Shown here in pieces: positions 1-7,321 of a DNA stretch of 20,508 bases. The stretch covers positions 1 through 20,508 of the forward strand of contig CATILC010000274.1 in the NCBI GenBank assembly GCA_949516455.1, read 5' to 3'. Made by a program: the position numbers and the translations under genes. Under the pieces are notes generated by a model. The model saw only the letters and a program-made list of their open reading frames with translations, did not search any database and was not told the DNA's origin. How positions within the stretch are numbered: position 1 is the first letter of the stretch; each line of letters opens with the position of its first letter. This stretch comes from Flavobacteriia bacterium. GTDB taxonomy: Bacteria; Bacteroidota; Bacteroidia; Flavobacteriales; Schleiferiaceae.

Positions 1-803
1 ACGCTCAGGTCCATGTCGGCCAGCTTGGTCTTCAGTAGCTGACGCATACGGATCACTTCCTCATCGAGATTTTCGATATCGGTTGGCGCCGTCTCCTCCA
101 AAGCGATCTTCTCATCGGAGAAGAGCATGAAGTGATGGATGAGGATCTTGGCTGCCTCGGTCAGCGCCTCTTTTGGATGAATGCTTCCGTCGGTAACGAT
201 CTCAATGATCAGTTTCTCGTAGTCTGTCTTTTGTTCGACCCGGAAGTTTTCAATGCTGTACTTGACGTTCTTGATCGGCGTGTAAATGCTGTCGATGAAA
301 ATGGTGCCAAGGGCTGCATTGCTCTTCTTGTTCTCTTCTGCGGGCACATAACCGCGGCCCTTCTCGATGGTCAACTGCATTTCAAGCTTCACGCCCTTGT
401 CCAGGTGGCAGATCACCTGATCGGGGTTGAGTACCTGAAAGCCCGAAGTGAACTTTCCGAGGTCGCCTGCGGTGATCTTTTCCTGTCCGGAGAAGGAGGC
501 GGTCATTGTTTCCCCTTCGTTTTCCTCGATCTGTCTCTTGAATCGAACCTGCTTGAGATTGAGCACGATCTCCGTCACATCTTCAACTACGCCCTGAATA
601 GTGCTGAACTCATGTTCGACGCCACTGATGCGCAGGGAAGTGAAGGCAAAACCTTCGAGCGAGCTCAGCAGAACACGGCGGATCGCATTGCCCACTGTGA
701 GGCCGTAGCCAGGTTCTAGTGGACGAAATTCGAATTGTCCCTCTGTTTCCGTAGAGTGGTTGAGGATTACTTTGTCCGGCTTTTGAAAATTCAGGATGGC
801 CAT
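1..803 (-). CDS. rpoA: DNA-directed RNA polymerase alpha subunit, partial (3' end outside window)
   Basis: This is the alpha subunit, which dimerises to nucleate RNA polymerase assembly. It is read by reverse translation from the ATG at 801-803 (MAILNFQKPDKVIL...). About 267 codons are present, with no internal stop. The N-terminal domain carries the family signature EPGYGLTVGNAIRRVLLSS followed by LEGFAFTSLRI and GVVEDVTEIVLNLK. Later come KGRGYVPAEEN and IFIDSIYTPIKNVKYSIENF. The reading runs off the edge at MRQLLKTKLADMDLS, just where the linker ends and the C-terminal domain (the part that contacts UP elements and activators) should begin, so that domain is not visible. It is the last visible gene of the superoperon, 19 bases after rpsD; rplQ normally follows. 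Confidence 0.96.
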   Translation of the reverse strand, partial: MAILNFQKPDKVILNHSTETEGQFEFRPLEPGYGLTVGNAIRRVLLSSLEGFAFTSLRISGVEHEFSTIQGVVEDVTEIVLNLKQVRFKRQIEENEGETMTASFSGQEKITAGDLGKFTSGFQVLNPDQVICHLDKGVKLEMQLTIEKGRGYVPAEENKKSNAALGTIFIDSIYTPIKNVKYSIENFRVEQKTDYEKLIIEIVTDGSIHPKEALTEAAKILIHHFMLFSDEKIALEETAPTDIENLDEEVIRMRQLLKTKLADMDLS

Positions 804-822
804 ACTTCTTTTTTAGTGATGA

Positions 823-1428
823 TTACTTAGAGTACAATTCTACGATCAGCTGCTCCTTGACATTTTCAGGGATCTGATCGCGCAGTGGATCCTGGAGGTA
901 GCGACCTGACTGTGCCGCTGAGTTCCACTCGATCCATTCGTACTTACTGTTGTTTCCTTCCAGCGACGCTGTGATCGCGGAAAGAGAGCGTGAGCGTTCA
1001 CGTACTGAAATGGTATCTCCGGGGAGCACGTGATAGGAGGGAATGTTCACTTGCTTGCCGTTGACCATGATGTGCCTGTGGCTGACGAGCTGTCGGGCTG
1101 CCCGACGGGTAGGGGCAATGCCCATGCGGTATACCACATTGTCCAGACGCGCTTCGCAGAGCTGAAGTAGGTTTTCACCAGTGATGCCCTTCTGCCTCGA
1201 GGCTTTTTCGAAGAGGTTGCGGAATTGCCTTTCCAGAATGCCATAGGTATACTTGGCCTTCTGCTTCTCAGCAAGCTGAACCGCATATTCGGATTTCTTT
1301 CCTCTCTTGCGGGCAAGCCCGTGCTGTCCTGGAGGATAGTTTCTGTTGTCGAACGCGCTGTCCGGGCCGAAAATCGGGTCTCCGAATCTGCGGGCTATCT
1401 TGGTTTTTGGGCCTCTGTATCTTGCCAT
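823..1428 (-). CDS. rpsD: 30S ribosomal protein S4 (uS4)
   Basis: S4 is a primary 16S rRNA binder that nucleates assembly of the 30S body. The product has 201 residues, the usual length. It begins MARYRGPKTKIARRFGDPIFG and has the S4 RNA-binding fold from about residue 90 (CEARLDNVVYRMGIAPTRRAARQLVSH, then VNGKQVNIPSY). It lacks the N-terminal four-cysteine zinc site present in some bacterial S4 proteins: the only cysteine is in LCEARLD. In E. coli S4 represses its own operon at the rpsM leader. I see no comparable leader structure here, since rpsM follows rpmJ by only 12 bases. Confidence 0.98.
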   Translation of the reverse strand: MARYRGPKTKIARRFGDPIFGPDSAFDNRNYPPGQHGLARKRGKKSEYAVQLAEKQKAKYTYGILERQFRNLFEKASRQKGITGENLLQLCEARLDNVVYRMGIAPTRRAARQLVSHRHIMVNGKQVNIPSYHVLPGDTISVRERSRSLSAITASLEGNNSKYEWIEWNSAAQSGRYLQDPLRDQIPENVKEQLIVELYSK

Positions 1429-1456
1429 GATCTCGTTTCTCTGTCTCTAATTGGTA

Positions 1457-1849
1457 TTAAACACGACGTCTCTTGGGCGGACGGCAGCCGTTGTGTGGGA
1501 TCGGTGTCACATCTACGATCTCGGTGACTTCGATACCGCTGTTGTGCAAGGAGCGGATCGCAGATTCACGACCATTTCCAGGTCCTTTGACGAAAACGCG
1601 GACTTTCTTGAGCCCGGCTTCCATTGCCCGGCCAGCTGCATCTTCAGATGCTGTCTGGGCTGCATATGGTGTATTCTTCTTGGACCCGCGGAATCCCATC
1701 TTACCAGCTGAAGACCAAGAGATGACCTGGCCTTGCATATTGGTCAGGGAAATGATGATGTTGTTGAAAGAGGCGTTGATATGCGCTTCTCCAACAGCTT
1801 CCACTTTGACCTTTCGCTTTCGCGATGTGTTCTTTGTCGACTTTGCCAT
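1457..1849 (-). CDS. rpsK: 30S ribosomal protein S11 (uS11)
   Basis: S11 lies on the 30S platform beside S18 and S21 and contacts the mRNA near the E site. The 130-residue product has the family core NASFNNIIISLTNMQGQVISWSSAGKMGFRGSKKNTPYAAQ. The C-terminus is GCRPPKRRRV, the usual rRNA-contacting tail. The basic N-terminus (MAKSTKNTSRKRKVKVE) is typical of Bacteroidota. It starts 10 bases after rpsM and ends 28 bases before rpsD. No ribosome binding site is evident; the bases before ATG read AAGCACTGAAGA. Confidence 0.98.
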   Translation of the reverse strand: MAKSTKNTSRKRKVKVEAVGEAHINASFNNIIISLTNMQGQVISWSSAGKMGFRGSKKNTPYAAQTASEDAAGRAMEAGLKKVRVFVKGPGNGRESAIRSLHNSGIEVTEIVDVTPIPHNGCRPPKRRRV

Positions 1850-1859
1850 TCTTCAGTGC

Positions 1860-2237
1860 TTATTTAACCGCCTTTTTCTTATTTGCTACCGTCTTGCGCT
1901 TTCCTTTCCGCGTGCGGCTGTTGTTCTTGGTGTGTTGTCCGCGCAGCGGCAGTCCCAATCGGTGACGAATGCCACGATAGCAACCGATGTCCATCATGCG
2001 CTTGATGCTCATTTGTACCTCTGAGCGCAATTCTCCTTCGACCTTGAATCCCTCCTGAATGATGCCTCTGATCTTTCCGAGTTGATCGTCGTCCCACTCT
2101 TCGACCTTGATGTTGGGGTCGATCTGTGCTTCCTTGAGGATCATCTGCGCACGAGATCTGCCGATCCCGTAGATGTAGGTGAGCCCGATCTCTCCACGCT
2201 TGTTGCGCGGTAGGTCTATTCCTGCTATTCTGGCCAT
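1860..2237 (-). CDS. rpsM: 30S ribosomal protein S13 (uS13)
   Basis: S13 sits in the 30S head and forms intersubunit bridges with L5 and 23S rRNA; its tail reaches the P-site tRNA. The 125-residue product begins MARIAGIDLPRNKRGEIGLTYIYGIG, the classic S13 N-terminus with its helix-two-turn-helix region. It contains IGCYRGIRHRLGLPLRGQHTKNNSRTRKG and a very lysine-rich tail (KRKTVANKKKAVK). It is the first of the genes that form the alpha operon in E. coli. Here it is simply continuous with rpmJ, 12 bases upstream. Confidence 0.98.
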   Translation of the reverse strand: MARIAGIDLPRNKRGEIGLTYIYGIGRSRAQMILKEAQIDPNIKVEEWDDDQLGKIRGIIQEGFKVEGELRSEVQMSIKRMMDIGCYRGIRHRLGLPLRGQHTKNNSRTRKGKRKTVANKKKAVK

Positions 2238-2249
2238 GAATTTCTTGCT

Positions 2250-2366
2250 TTAACCTTGTCTTTGCTTGAACTTCGGATTCTTCTTGTTGATCACGTATAG
2301 TTTGCCTTTGCGACGAACGATCTTGCAGTCGGCGCTTCTCTTTTTTAGGCTGGCTCTTACTTTCAT
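2250..2366 (-). CDS. rpmJ: 50S ribosomal protein L36 (bL36), zinc-free form
   Basis: L36 is a tiny 50S protein that stabilises 23S rRNA near the L7/L12 stalk base. I found it by reading the gap between rpsM and infA: ATG at 2364-2366 and TAA at 2250-2252 give 38 residues. It begins MKVRASLKKRSADCKIVRRKG and ends with the invariant PKFKQRQG. In zinc-binding L36, three cysteines and a histidine form a ribbon. Here only the Cys of ADCKIV remains, while the other positions are Ser, Asn and Phe. It is therefore the C-minus form, as is usual in Bacteroidota. It lies 14 bases from infA and 12 from rpsM. Confidence 0.96.
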   Translation of the reverse strand: MKVRASLKKRSADCKIVRRKGKLYVINKKNPKFKQRQG

Positions 2367-2380
2367 TTTCTTTACTTTAA

Positions 2381-2596
2381 TCAGTAACGATAGGTGATGC
2401 GTCCTTTGGAGAGGTCGTAAGGGGTCATCTCCAATTTCACTTTGTCGCCCGGCAGCAACTTGATGTAGTGCATTCTCATCTTACCTGAGATATGGGCCGT
2501 AACAACGTGTCCATTCTCCAATTCCACGCGGAACATCGCATTGGAGAGGGCTTCGATGACACTGCCGTCTTGCTCTATGACTCCCTGCTTTGCCAT
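2381..2596 (-). CDS. infA: Translation initiation factor IF-1
   Basis: IF-1 binds the 30S A site during initiation and works with IF-2 and IF-3 to select the initiator tRNA. The 71-residue product is a single OB (S1-like) fold: KQGVIEQDGSVIEALSNAMF, then LENGHVVTAHISGKMRMHYI and LLPGDKVKLEMTPYDLSKGRI, ending TYRY. This is the standard length. Its ATG follows the secY TAA with no base between (TAAATG), so translation is probably coupled to secY termination. In many Bacteroidota map lies between secY and infA; it is absent here. Confidence 0.98.
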   Translation of the reverse strand: MAKQGVIEQDGSVIEALSNAMFRVELENGHVVTAHISGKMRMHYIKLLPGDKVKLEMTPYDLSKGRITYRY

Positions 2597-3952
2597 TTAC
2601 ACAGCGTTGGTTTGGTTGACTGCTGATGTCGTTCTGCTCTGCATGCGTCCAGACTTCATCAGACCGTCGTAGTGCCTGTTCAACAAGTAGCTTTCGATCT
2701 GTTGGAGGGTATCCAGAACAACCCCGACCATGATCAGCAGCGAGGTGCCACCGTAGAAATAAGAAAACTGGGTGTTTACTCCTGCAGCCATGGCGAAGGC
2801 TGGTACGATTGCGATGATCGCCAGGAAGATCGAACCCGGGAAGGTGATGCGTGAGAGAACTGTATCCAGAAATTCAGCGGTATCTTTTCCAGGTTTGATA
2901 CCAGGGATGAATCCTCCTCCTCTTTTAAGGTCATCCGCCATCTGATTGGTGTTCACCTGTATGGCTGTGTAAAGGAAGGTGAACAGGATGATCATCAAGG
3001 CGAAGATGAAATTGTACCAAAATCCCTGAATGTTGCTGAACAGCGTGATCAAAGAACTTGCACCGCCGCCGTCTGCACCGGAGTAGGAGAGAACAGTGAC
3101 CGGAATGAACATGATCGCCTGAGCAAAGATGATGGGCATCACACCTGCCGCATTGACCTTCAGGGGAATGTATTGTCTGCTGGAGGCTCCATACTGAACC
3201 CCGCCCTGTGTCCTTCTCGCATACTGAACAGGAATTCGCCGTACCGCTTGAACCAGACCGATGCTGAGCATGATCACGATCAGCAGTGCTGCGATCTCAA
3301 CGATGAAGAGCACCAGACCTCCACCTTGAGGTCCCATCTTACTGGCGAGCTCCTGGAGAAAAGACTGTGGAAGCGTGGCAATGATCCCAACCATGATAAG
3401 CAGGGATATTCCGTTGCCGATCCCTTTGTCGGTGATGCGTTCTCCAAGCCACATGGCAAAAATGGTTCCTGTGGTGAGCACAACGATGGCCAGGGGCCAA
3501 AACAGGCCGCTTGGCAGGGTGATGGCCACATTCTGTGCGATCAGGTTGGCTATGTAGCCTGGTGCCTGGGCTGTGGTGATGGCGATGGTCAGCACACGGG
3601 TGATCTGATTCACTTTCCTTCTCCCGCTTTCGCCTTCCTTCTGCATCTTCTGTATGCTGGGCACAGCCATGCCAAGAAGTTGCATGACGATAGACGCTGA
3701 GATGTAGGGCATGATGCCCAGCGCTAGGATAGAGGCGTTGGCAAAGGCTCCTCCGGTGAAGGCATTCAAAATGCCGAGCAGTCCGCTGTTGGTCTGACTT
3801 CTCAATGCCTCCAAACTCTCTGGATCGATACCCGGCAAGACCACGTTGGAGCCTACTCGATAAATGAGCAACAATCCGAGGGTGAGCAGGATCTTGCTCT
3901 TCAGTTCCTCGATCTTCCAAATGTTCTTGAGGGTCTCTATGAACCTTTTCAT
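2597..3952 (-). CDS. secY: Protein translocase subunit SecY
   Basis: SecY is the channel-forming subunit of the Sec translocon in the inner membrane. It passes unfolded proteins outward and membrane segments sideways. The 451-residue product has ten hydrophobic segments. Landmarks are LLIYRVGSNVVLPGID after TM1, GIMPYISASIVMQLL in TM2, GIGNGISLLIMVGIIA, the cytoplasmic ribosome-docking loop QYARRTQGG, and the conserved GGGFIPGIKPGKDT loop. The C-terminal tail is a short charged stretch (RMQSRTTSAVNQTNAV). SecE and SecG are not in the window. It lies 6 bases after rplO and abuts infA, as in the spc operon of most bacteria. Confidence 0.98.
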   Translation of the reverse strand: MKRFIETLKNIWKIEELKSKILLTLGLLLIYRVGSNVVLPGIDPESLEALRSQTNSGLLGILNAFTGGAFANASILALGIMPYISASIVMQLLGMAVPSIQKMQKEGESGRRKVNQITRVLTIAITTAQAPGYIANLIAQNVAITLPSGLFWPLAIVVLTTGTIFAMWLGERITDKGIGNGISLLIMVGIIATLPQSFLQELASKMGPQGGGLVLFIVEIAALLIVIMLSIGLVQAVRRIPVQYARRTQGGVQYGASSRQYIPLKVNAAGVMPIIFAQAIMFIPVTVLSYSGADGGGASSLITLFSNIQGFWYNFIFALMIILFTFLYTAIQVNTNQMADDLKRGGGFIPGIKPGKDTAEFLDTVLSRITFPGSIFLAIIAIVPAFAMAAGVNTQFSYFYGGTSLLIMVGVVLDTLQQIESYLLNRHYDGLMKSGRMQSRTTSAVNQTNAV

Positions 3953-3958
3953 GCCTGT

Positions 3959-4411
3959 TTATTCAACGTTTTCCGTACTTCCCCCGGCGGCTTCGATCGC
4001 CGCAGCGGCCGTCTTGGAGAATTTGTGAGCGGTCACTTTCAGCTTGGCTGACAGTTCACCCCTTCCGAGGATCTTGACCAAGTCTTTCTTGCCGACCAGG
4101 CCATTTTCGCGCAGGATCTCAGGAGTGACATCTCCTTTGATTTTCTTGTCATCTACCAGCTTTTGCAGTACATCGATGTTCACACCCGCATATTCCACGC
4201 GGTTGAAGTTCCTGAATCCGAATTTGGGTACCCTTCGCTGCAAAGGCATTTGTCCGCCCTCAAAGCCGATCTTACGGCTGTAGCCCGATCTTGATTTGGC
4301 GCCTTTGTGTCCGCGTGTGGAGGTGCCTCCTCTTCCGGAACCCTCTCCACGACCAACGCGCTTGTTCTTGCGTATGGAACCCTCTTTGGGTGATAAGTTG
4401 TGCAACGACAT
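3959..4411 (-). CDS. rplO: 50S ribosomal protein L15 (uL15)
   Basis: L15 is a 50S assembly protein with a long N-terminal extension that threads through 23S rRNA. The 150-residue product has the typical glycine- and arginine-rich N-terminus (RVGRGEGSGRGGTSTRGHKG). This is followed by GFEGGQMPLQRRVPKFGFRN and a C-terminal globular region (GRGELSAKLKVTAHKFSKTA). It ends in AAGGSTENVE, a modest acidic tail. It lies 11 bases after rpmD and directly before secY, the conserved spc order. Confidence 0.98.
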   Translation of the reverse strand: MSLHNLSPKEGSIRKNKRVGRGEGSGRGGTSTRGHKGAKSRSGYSRKIGFEGGQMPLQRRVPKFGFRNFNRVEYAGVNIDVLQKLVDDKKIKGDVTPEILRENGLVGKKDLVKILGRGELSAKLKVTAHKFSKTAAAAIEAAGGSTENVE

Positions 4412-4422
4412 ATGAAATTCGT

Positions 4423-4608
4423 TTAAGCTTCTAATTCTTCTACTTTCAAGAGGTGACGAACACGGTCCACCATCCCCATGATCTGAGGCGTTACGTTGTG
4501 CTCAACGCTTGAATTGATCTTTCTCAGCCCCAGTGCTTCCATGGTTTTCACCTGGCGCGATGGGCGCTTGATCGTACTTCTAATCTGTGTAAGACGGATC
4601 CTGGACAT
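4423..4608 (-). CDS. rpmD: 50S ribosomal protein L30 (uL30)
   Basis: L30 is a small 50S protein with a ferredoxin-like fold that binds 23S rRNA domain II. The 61-residue product reads MSRIRLTQIRSTIKRPSRQ, then LGLRKINSSVEHNVTPQIMGMV and a C-terminal HLLKVEE. The IRS.I.RP..Q and LGL.KI....E.. patterns are the family's hallmarks, and the length is normal for the bacterial form. It is nine bases after rpsE. Confidence 0.97.
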   Translation of the reverse strand: MSRIRLTQIRSTIKRPSRQVKTMEALGLRKINSSVEHNVTPQIMGMVDRVRHLLKVEELEA

Positions 4609-4617
4609 TTCGTTCGA

Positions 4618-5139
4618 TTAACCGTTGAATACCTTACTCATAGCGATGCCCCTGCTGCGCGCCACTTCACGCGCGTCACGCATCATCATCAGCGCCTTGA
4701 AGGTCGCCTTGACCACATTGTGCGGATTCGAAGAACCCTTGGACTTCGCCAAAACGTCCTGAATGCCTGCACTTTCCAATACAGCGCGCATGGCACCCCC
4801 GGCGATCACTCCTGTTCCGTTCGATGCGGGACGGAGGAATACAGTCGCTCCTCCAAAACTGGCTTCCTGCTCGTGCGGAACACTCTGGTTCACCACTGGG
4901 ATCTTGATGAGATTCTTTTTGGCGTCCTCGATGCCCTTTGTAATGGCCTCAGAGACTTCCTTGCTCTTGCCCATTCCATAGCCGGCAACGCTCTTTTCAT
5001 CTCCGACGACCACGATGGCCGAAAATCCGAATGTGCGTCCCCCTTTGGTCACCTTGACCACGCGTTGGATTCCCACGACTCGATCCGTCAGCTCAAGGCC
5101 TCCAGGCTTTACTCTTTTGACGTTTTTGAATTCTTTCAT
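4618..5139 (-). CDS. rpsE: 30S ribosomal protein S5 (uS5)
   Basis: S5 lines the mRNA entry channel and affects decoding accuracy and mRNA unwinding. The 173-residue product has an N-terminal double-stranded RNA-binding domain (RVVKVTKGGRTFGFSAIVVVGDEKSVAGYGMGKSKEV in two stretches) and the C-terminal S5 domain (NGTGVIAGGAMRAVLESAGIQDVLAKSKGSSNP). The VKGGR-type loop, where spectinomycin-resistance changes occur in other bacteria, is present as TKGGR. Its start is only 3 bases after the rplR stop codon, so the two are probably translationally coupled. Confidence 0.98.
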   Translation of the reverse strand: MKEFKNVKRVKPGGLELTDRVVGIQRVVKVTKGGRTFGFSAIVVVGDEKSVAGYGMGKSKEVSEAITKGIEDAKKNLIKIPVVNQSVPHEQEASFGGATVFLRPASNGTGVIAGGAMRAVLESAGIQDVLAKSKGSSNPHNVVKATFKALMMMRDAREVARSRGIAMSKVFNG

Positions 5140-5142
5140 GTC

Positions 5143-5496
5143 TTAAAATTTCAGTCCTCCTTCACGTGCGCCATCAGCCAATGCTTTCACTCTACCGTGG
5201 TAGAGGTATCCTCCGCGGTCAAATGCGCAATTTTCGATGCCCTTGGCTTTCGCCAACTCGGCGATCTTTTTCCCGACCGCTTCTGCTCTGTTTCTTTTAT
5301 CGCCTCCAGCCTCGATATCTTTTTCCCGAGAGGAAGCGGTAGCCAGCGTCGTTCCGTTCACATCATCGATCAGCTGTACGTAGATCTCTTTGTTGCTTCT
5401 AAAGACGCTCAACCGGGGAGTGTCCGCAGTGCCCTTGATCACTTTACGGATCCTTTGACGGATCCTTGTTCTTCTTTCTGCTTTCGTCAATGCCAT
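5143..5496 (-). CDS. rplR: 50S ribosomal protein L18 (uL18)
   Basis: L18 binds 5S rRNA and, with L5 and L25, anchors it in the central protuberance. The 117-residue product begins MALTKAERRTRIRQRIRKVIKG. Next is TPRLSVFRSNKEIYVQLIDD, the signature strand, and then ASSREKD. The C-terminal part is GKKIAELAKAKGIENCAFDRGGYLYHGRVKAL, ending GLKF. Length and motif order are standard. It sits 9 bases after rplF and 3 before rpsE. Confidence 0.98.
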   Translation of the reverse strand: MALTKAERRTRIRQRIRKVIKGTADTPRLSVFRSNKEIYVQLIDDVNGTTLATASSREKDIEAGGDKRNRAEAVGKKIAELAKAKGIENCAFDRGGYLYHGRVKALADGAREGGLKF

Positions 5497-5505
5497 GTCC
5501 TATGA

Positions 5506-6057
5506 TTATTTAGCAGCTGTCTTACCCGCTTTCCGGCGGATCTGTTCGCCCTGGAAACGCACGCCCTTGCCCTTGTAAGGCTCGACCTTGCGAAGGGAGC
5601 GGATCTTCGCAGCCACTGCGCCCAGCAGATGTTTATCGTGCGAGCTCAGTTTGACTGTTGGATTCTTTCCTTTTTCCATGGCCGTCTCCAATTTGACTTC
5701 CTTGGGGATCTCCATGACGAAGTTGTGGGAATAGCCCAGACTCAAGTCGAGCATCTGCCCTTGGTTGGAGGCCCGGTATCCTACGCCAACCAATTCAAGT
5801 GTCTTGCTGAACCCCTCATGCACACCCGTTACCATGTTCTGGATCAGTGCGCGGTAGAGTCCGTGCATGGCGCGATTATCTTTTTGGTCATTGGGTCGGC
5901 TCACCGAGATCACGCCGTCTGTCATGGAGACAGAAATATTTTCATGCAGCTCTTGTGAGAGGCTTCCCAACTTCCCTTTGACTTCCACCACCTGTCCGTT
6001 CAGGCTTACATCAACTCCGTCCGGAACAGTGATGGGTGCGTTACCAATTCGTGACAT
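5506..6057 (-). CDS. rplF: 50S ribosomal protein L6 (uL6)
   Basis: L6 sits near the factor-binding site beside the sarcin-ricin loop and the L7/L12 stalk base. The 183-residue product begins MSRIGNAPITVPDGVDVSLNG and has two repeated L6 domains. The second contains LVGVGYRASNQGQMLDLSLGYSH. The C-terminus has the signature EPYKGKGVRFQGEQIRRKAGK. Just upstream, AAGGA at 6065-6069 lies 7 bases before ATG, one of the few plausible Shine-Dalgarno matches in this operon. The gap to rpsH (21 bases) is slightly larger than most here. Confidence 0.98.
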   Translation of the reverse strand: MSRIGNAPITVPDGVDVSLNGQVVEVKGKLGSLSQELHENISVSMTDGVISVSRPNDQKDNRAMHGLYRALIQNMVTGVHEGFSKTLELVGVGYRASNQGQMLDLSLGYSHNFVMEIPKEVKLETAMEKGKNPTVKLSSHDKHLLGAVAAKIRSLRKVEPYKGKGVRFQGEQIRRKAGKTAAK

Positions 6058-6064
6058 ACGTTCT

Positions 6065-6069
6065 TCCTT
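6065..6069 (-). promoter_or_regulatory. Shine-Dalgarno-like AAGGA before rplF
   Basis: On the minus strand the bases before the rplF ATG read AAAGGAAGAACGT. The AAGGA is 7 bases from the start codon, an ideal distance. Most genes in this operon lack such a motif, as expected in Bacteroidota, where the 16S anti-SD is known to be sequestered in the ribosome. Whether this one functions cannot be told from sequence; it could be chance in an A/G-rich leader. Confidence 0.35.
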
Positions 6070-6078
6070 TATGGATGA

Positions 6079-6477
6079 TTAATAGACGTAGCAAAGAACT
6101 TCTCCGCCTACATTTTCCTTGCGCGCCTGCTTGTCGCTCATCACCCCTTTAGAGGTTGAAACGATGGCTACGCCCAATCCGTTCTTGACACGCGGCAGCT
6201 CGCCAGCTCCTTTGTATTGTCGCAGGCCTGGACGGCTCACACGCTTGAGTCCCTGTATGACCGAAGCCTTGGACATCTTGTCGTACTTCAGGGCGATCTT
6301 GAGAATGTTCTGTGGATTTTGCTCCACGACTTTGTAGCCCATGATGAAACCCTGATCCAACAGGATCTTGGTCATGTTCTCTTTCAGACTCGTAGAGGGA
6401 ATTTCAACCACACGGTGGCCCGCTATCAAGGCGTTGCGCACGCGGGTCAAAAAATCAGAAATAGGATCTGTCAGCAT
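6079..6477 (-). CDS. rpsH: 30S ribosomal protein S8 (uS8)
   Basis: S8 is a primary 16S rRNA binder (helix 21) needed for assembly of the central domain. The 132-residue product begins MLTDPISDFLTRVRNALIAGH and has RVSRPGLRQYKGAGELPRVKNGLGVAIVSTSKG. It ends VGGEVLCYVY, the typical rRNA-binding C-terminus. In E. coli S8 represses the spc operon by binding the rplX-rplE junction. Here those two genes overlap by a base, and I could not recognise an S8 target there. It lies 18 bases after rpsN. Confidence 0.98.
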   Translation of the reverse strand: MLTDPISDFLTRVRNALIAGHRVVEIPSTSLKENMTKILLDQGFIMGYKVVEQNPQNILKIALKYDKMSKASVIQGLKRVSRPGLRQYKGAGELPRVKNGLGVAIVSTSKGVMSDKQARKENVGGEVLCYVY

Positions 6478-6495
6478 CTTGCGTTCTTTCTAAAA

Positions 6496-6765
6496 TTACC
6501 AGCTTGCCTTTTTTACACCCGGTATCAGGCCTTTGTTGGCCATCTCGCGGAAGGTCACTCTCGAAATGCCGAAGTGACGCATGTATCCCTTCGGACGTCC
6601 AGTCAATTTGCAGCGGTTGTGCATGCGAACAGGTGAAGCGTTCTTGGGGAGTTTTTGCAGGCCTTCGTAGTCGCCTGCAGCCTTCAGAGCAGCTCGCTTC
6701 TCAGCGTAACGGGCAGCCATCTTGGCTCTTTTGCGCTCGCGCGCCTTCATGGATTCTTTTGCCAT
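6496..6765 (-). CDS. rpsN: 30S ribosomal protein S14 (uS14), long zinc-free form
   Basis: S14 is a 30S head protein. The 89-residue product is the long, zinc-independent form: it begins MAKESMKARERKRAKMAARYAEKR and has the family core MHNRCKLTGRPKGYMRHFGISR and FREMANKGLIPGVKKASW. The short zinc form carries two CxxC pairs. Here there is a single Cys (in NRCKLTGRP), so zinc cannot be bound in the usual way. Placement between L5 and S8 is the standard spc order. It is separated from rplE by 1 base and from rpsH by 18. Confidence 0.98.
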   Translation of the reverse strand: MAKESMKARERKRAKMAARYAEKRAALKAAGDYEGLQKLPKNASPVRMHNRCKLTGRPKGYMRHFGISRVTFREMANKGLIPGVKKASW

Positions 6766-6766
6766 A

Positions 6767-7321
6767 TTACTTGCCTTTGCGGAACGGGAGTCCGAAATGA
6801 GTTAACAATGCTTTTGCCTCTTTGTCTGTTGGGGCGGAGGTCACGAAGGTGATGTCCATTCCAGATATGCGATTGACTTTGTCGATATCGATCTCCGGAA
6901 AAATGATCTGTTCTGTGATCCCCAGGTTGTAATTGCCGCGGCCATCGAATCCATTGGCCTTGATGCCGTCGAAATCACGGATACGGGGCAGGGCGGAGTA
7001 GATCAGCCGCTCCAGGAACTCATACATTTTATCGCCGCGCAAGGTCACCTTGGCGCCGATGGGCATGCCCTTCCTCAATTTGAAGTTGGAGATGTCTTTC
7101 TTGGACACTGTGGATACGGCCTTCTGACCTGTGATCAGGCTCAGCTCGTCCATGGCATACTCGATCAGCTTCTTGTCGGCTACGGCTTCGCCCACCCCTC
7201 TGCTCAGAACGATCTTCTGCAGCCGGGGGATCTGCATGGTCGACTTGTACCCGAACTCTTCCATCAGCGCCTTGCCAATGCGTTCGCGGTACTCCGTTTT
7301 CATTTTCGGTGTGTACTCCAT
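6767..7321 (-). CDS. rplE: 50S ribosomal protein L5 (uL5)
   Basis: L5 binds 5S rRNA in the central protuberance and contacts S13 and P-site tRNA. The 184-residue product contains IPRLQKIVLSRGVGEAVADKK, KAVSTVSKKDISNFKLRKGMPIGAKVTLRG in pieces, the RLIYSALPRIRDFDG motif, and the C-terminal YNLGITEQIIFPEID and ISGMDITFVTSA. Length and motifs are normal. Its ATG shares one base with the rplX TGA stop (TGATG), which implies reinitiation coupling. The C-terminus LTHFGLPFRKGK is typical. Confidence 0.98.
   Translation of the reverse strand: MEYTPKMKTEYRERIGKALMEEFGYKSTMQIPRLQKIVLSRGVGEAVADKKLIEYAMDELSLITGQKAVSTVSKKDISNFKLRKGMPIGAKVTLRGDKMYEFLERLIYSALPRIRDFDGIKANGFDGRGNYNLGITEQIIFPEIDIDKVNRISGMDITFVTSAPTDKEAKALLTHFGLPFRKGK

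Noticed and set aside
132..719. Long plus-strand open frame antisense to rpoA
   Set aside because: It lies fully inside the confidently identified rpoA on the other strand; its translation has no recognisable domain and is a by-product of codon bias.
4720..5505. 261-codon plus-strand open frame across rpsE and rplR
   Set aside because: It spans two conserved ribosomal genes in antisense, including their junction, and resembles no family; a shadow frame.
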